This document shows, piece by piece, positions 5,293-5,315 of a stretch of DNA of 5,315 bases. The stretch is from contig DMAZ01000086.1 of NCBI GenBank assembly GCA_003446335.1, positions 1-5,315 of the forward strand, read 5' to 3'. The first letter of the stretch is position 1. Each line of letters opens with the position of its first letter. Origin of the DNA: Lachnospiraceae bacterium (lineage in GTDB: Bacteria; Bacillota_A; Clostridia; Lachnospirales; Lachnospiraceae). A program made the position numbers and the translations under genes. The notes beneath the pieces are model-generated. The model saw nothing but the letters and a program-made list of their open reading frames with translations. It made no database searches and had not been told where the DNA came from.

Positions 5293-5315
5293 AGTATATC
5301 CCCCAGATTGGTCTC

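Noticed and set aside
5293..5298. TATACT as a -10 box for the VanX-type gene
   Set aside because: It would place the start almost on the ribosome binding site, and the matching -35 position is outside the window.

Overview
The window looks like an ordinary chromosomal stretch of a mid-GC Firmicute, probably a gut-type clostridium (Lachnospiraceae-like). This is inferred from strong AAGGAGG-type ribosome binding sites, TATAAT-like promoters, tight gene spacing and gene content; no marker gene fixes the taxon. Every gene I can support reads on the minus strand. No RNA gene, CRISPR array, insertion sequence or phage gene is visible.

In transcription order (right to left) there are three units. 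Unit 1 (about 5290 to 2908) is a compact four-gene run: a VanX-type D-Ala-D-Ala dipeptidase, a MutT-like Nudix hydrolase, a peptidase E-like serine hydrolase (family S51) and a type 1 isopentenyl-diphosphate isomerase (Idi). Gaps are 6, 1 and 28 nt, so co-transcription is very likely; its promoter is outside the window or at its right edge. Unit 2 (2801 to 1701) is a nucleotidyltransferase of the glycerol-3-phosphate cytidylyltransferase (TagD) family followed 6 nt later by a CatB-like hexapeptide acetyltransferase. It has a plausible promoter in the 106-nt gap behind idi and looks like a small cell-surface polymer decoration module. Unit 3 (1681 to 67) is a single gene for a sodium:alanine/glycine symporter (AGCS family) with its own promoter and a structured leader.

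The most interesting part is the AGCS leader. A good promoter (TTTACT-17 bp-TATAAT) is followed by a 16-bp palindrome at the expected transcription start, then a well-formed intrinsic terminator (12-bp stem, 7-U tract) lying between promoter and start codon, then a perfect ribosome binding site. This suggests premature termination control of the transporter, by a mechanism I cannot assign to a known riboswitch class.

Functionally, VanX releases D-alanine from D-Ala-D-Ala, S51 peptidases cut small peptides, MutT-like enzymes remove unwanted nucleotides, Idi balances the isoprenoid precursors that feed undecaprenyl phosphate, and AGCS carriers import alanine or glycine. A loose cell-wall/house-cleaning theme can be drawn, but it is inference. 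I see no evidence for a novel multi-gene system.
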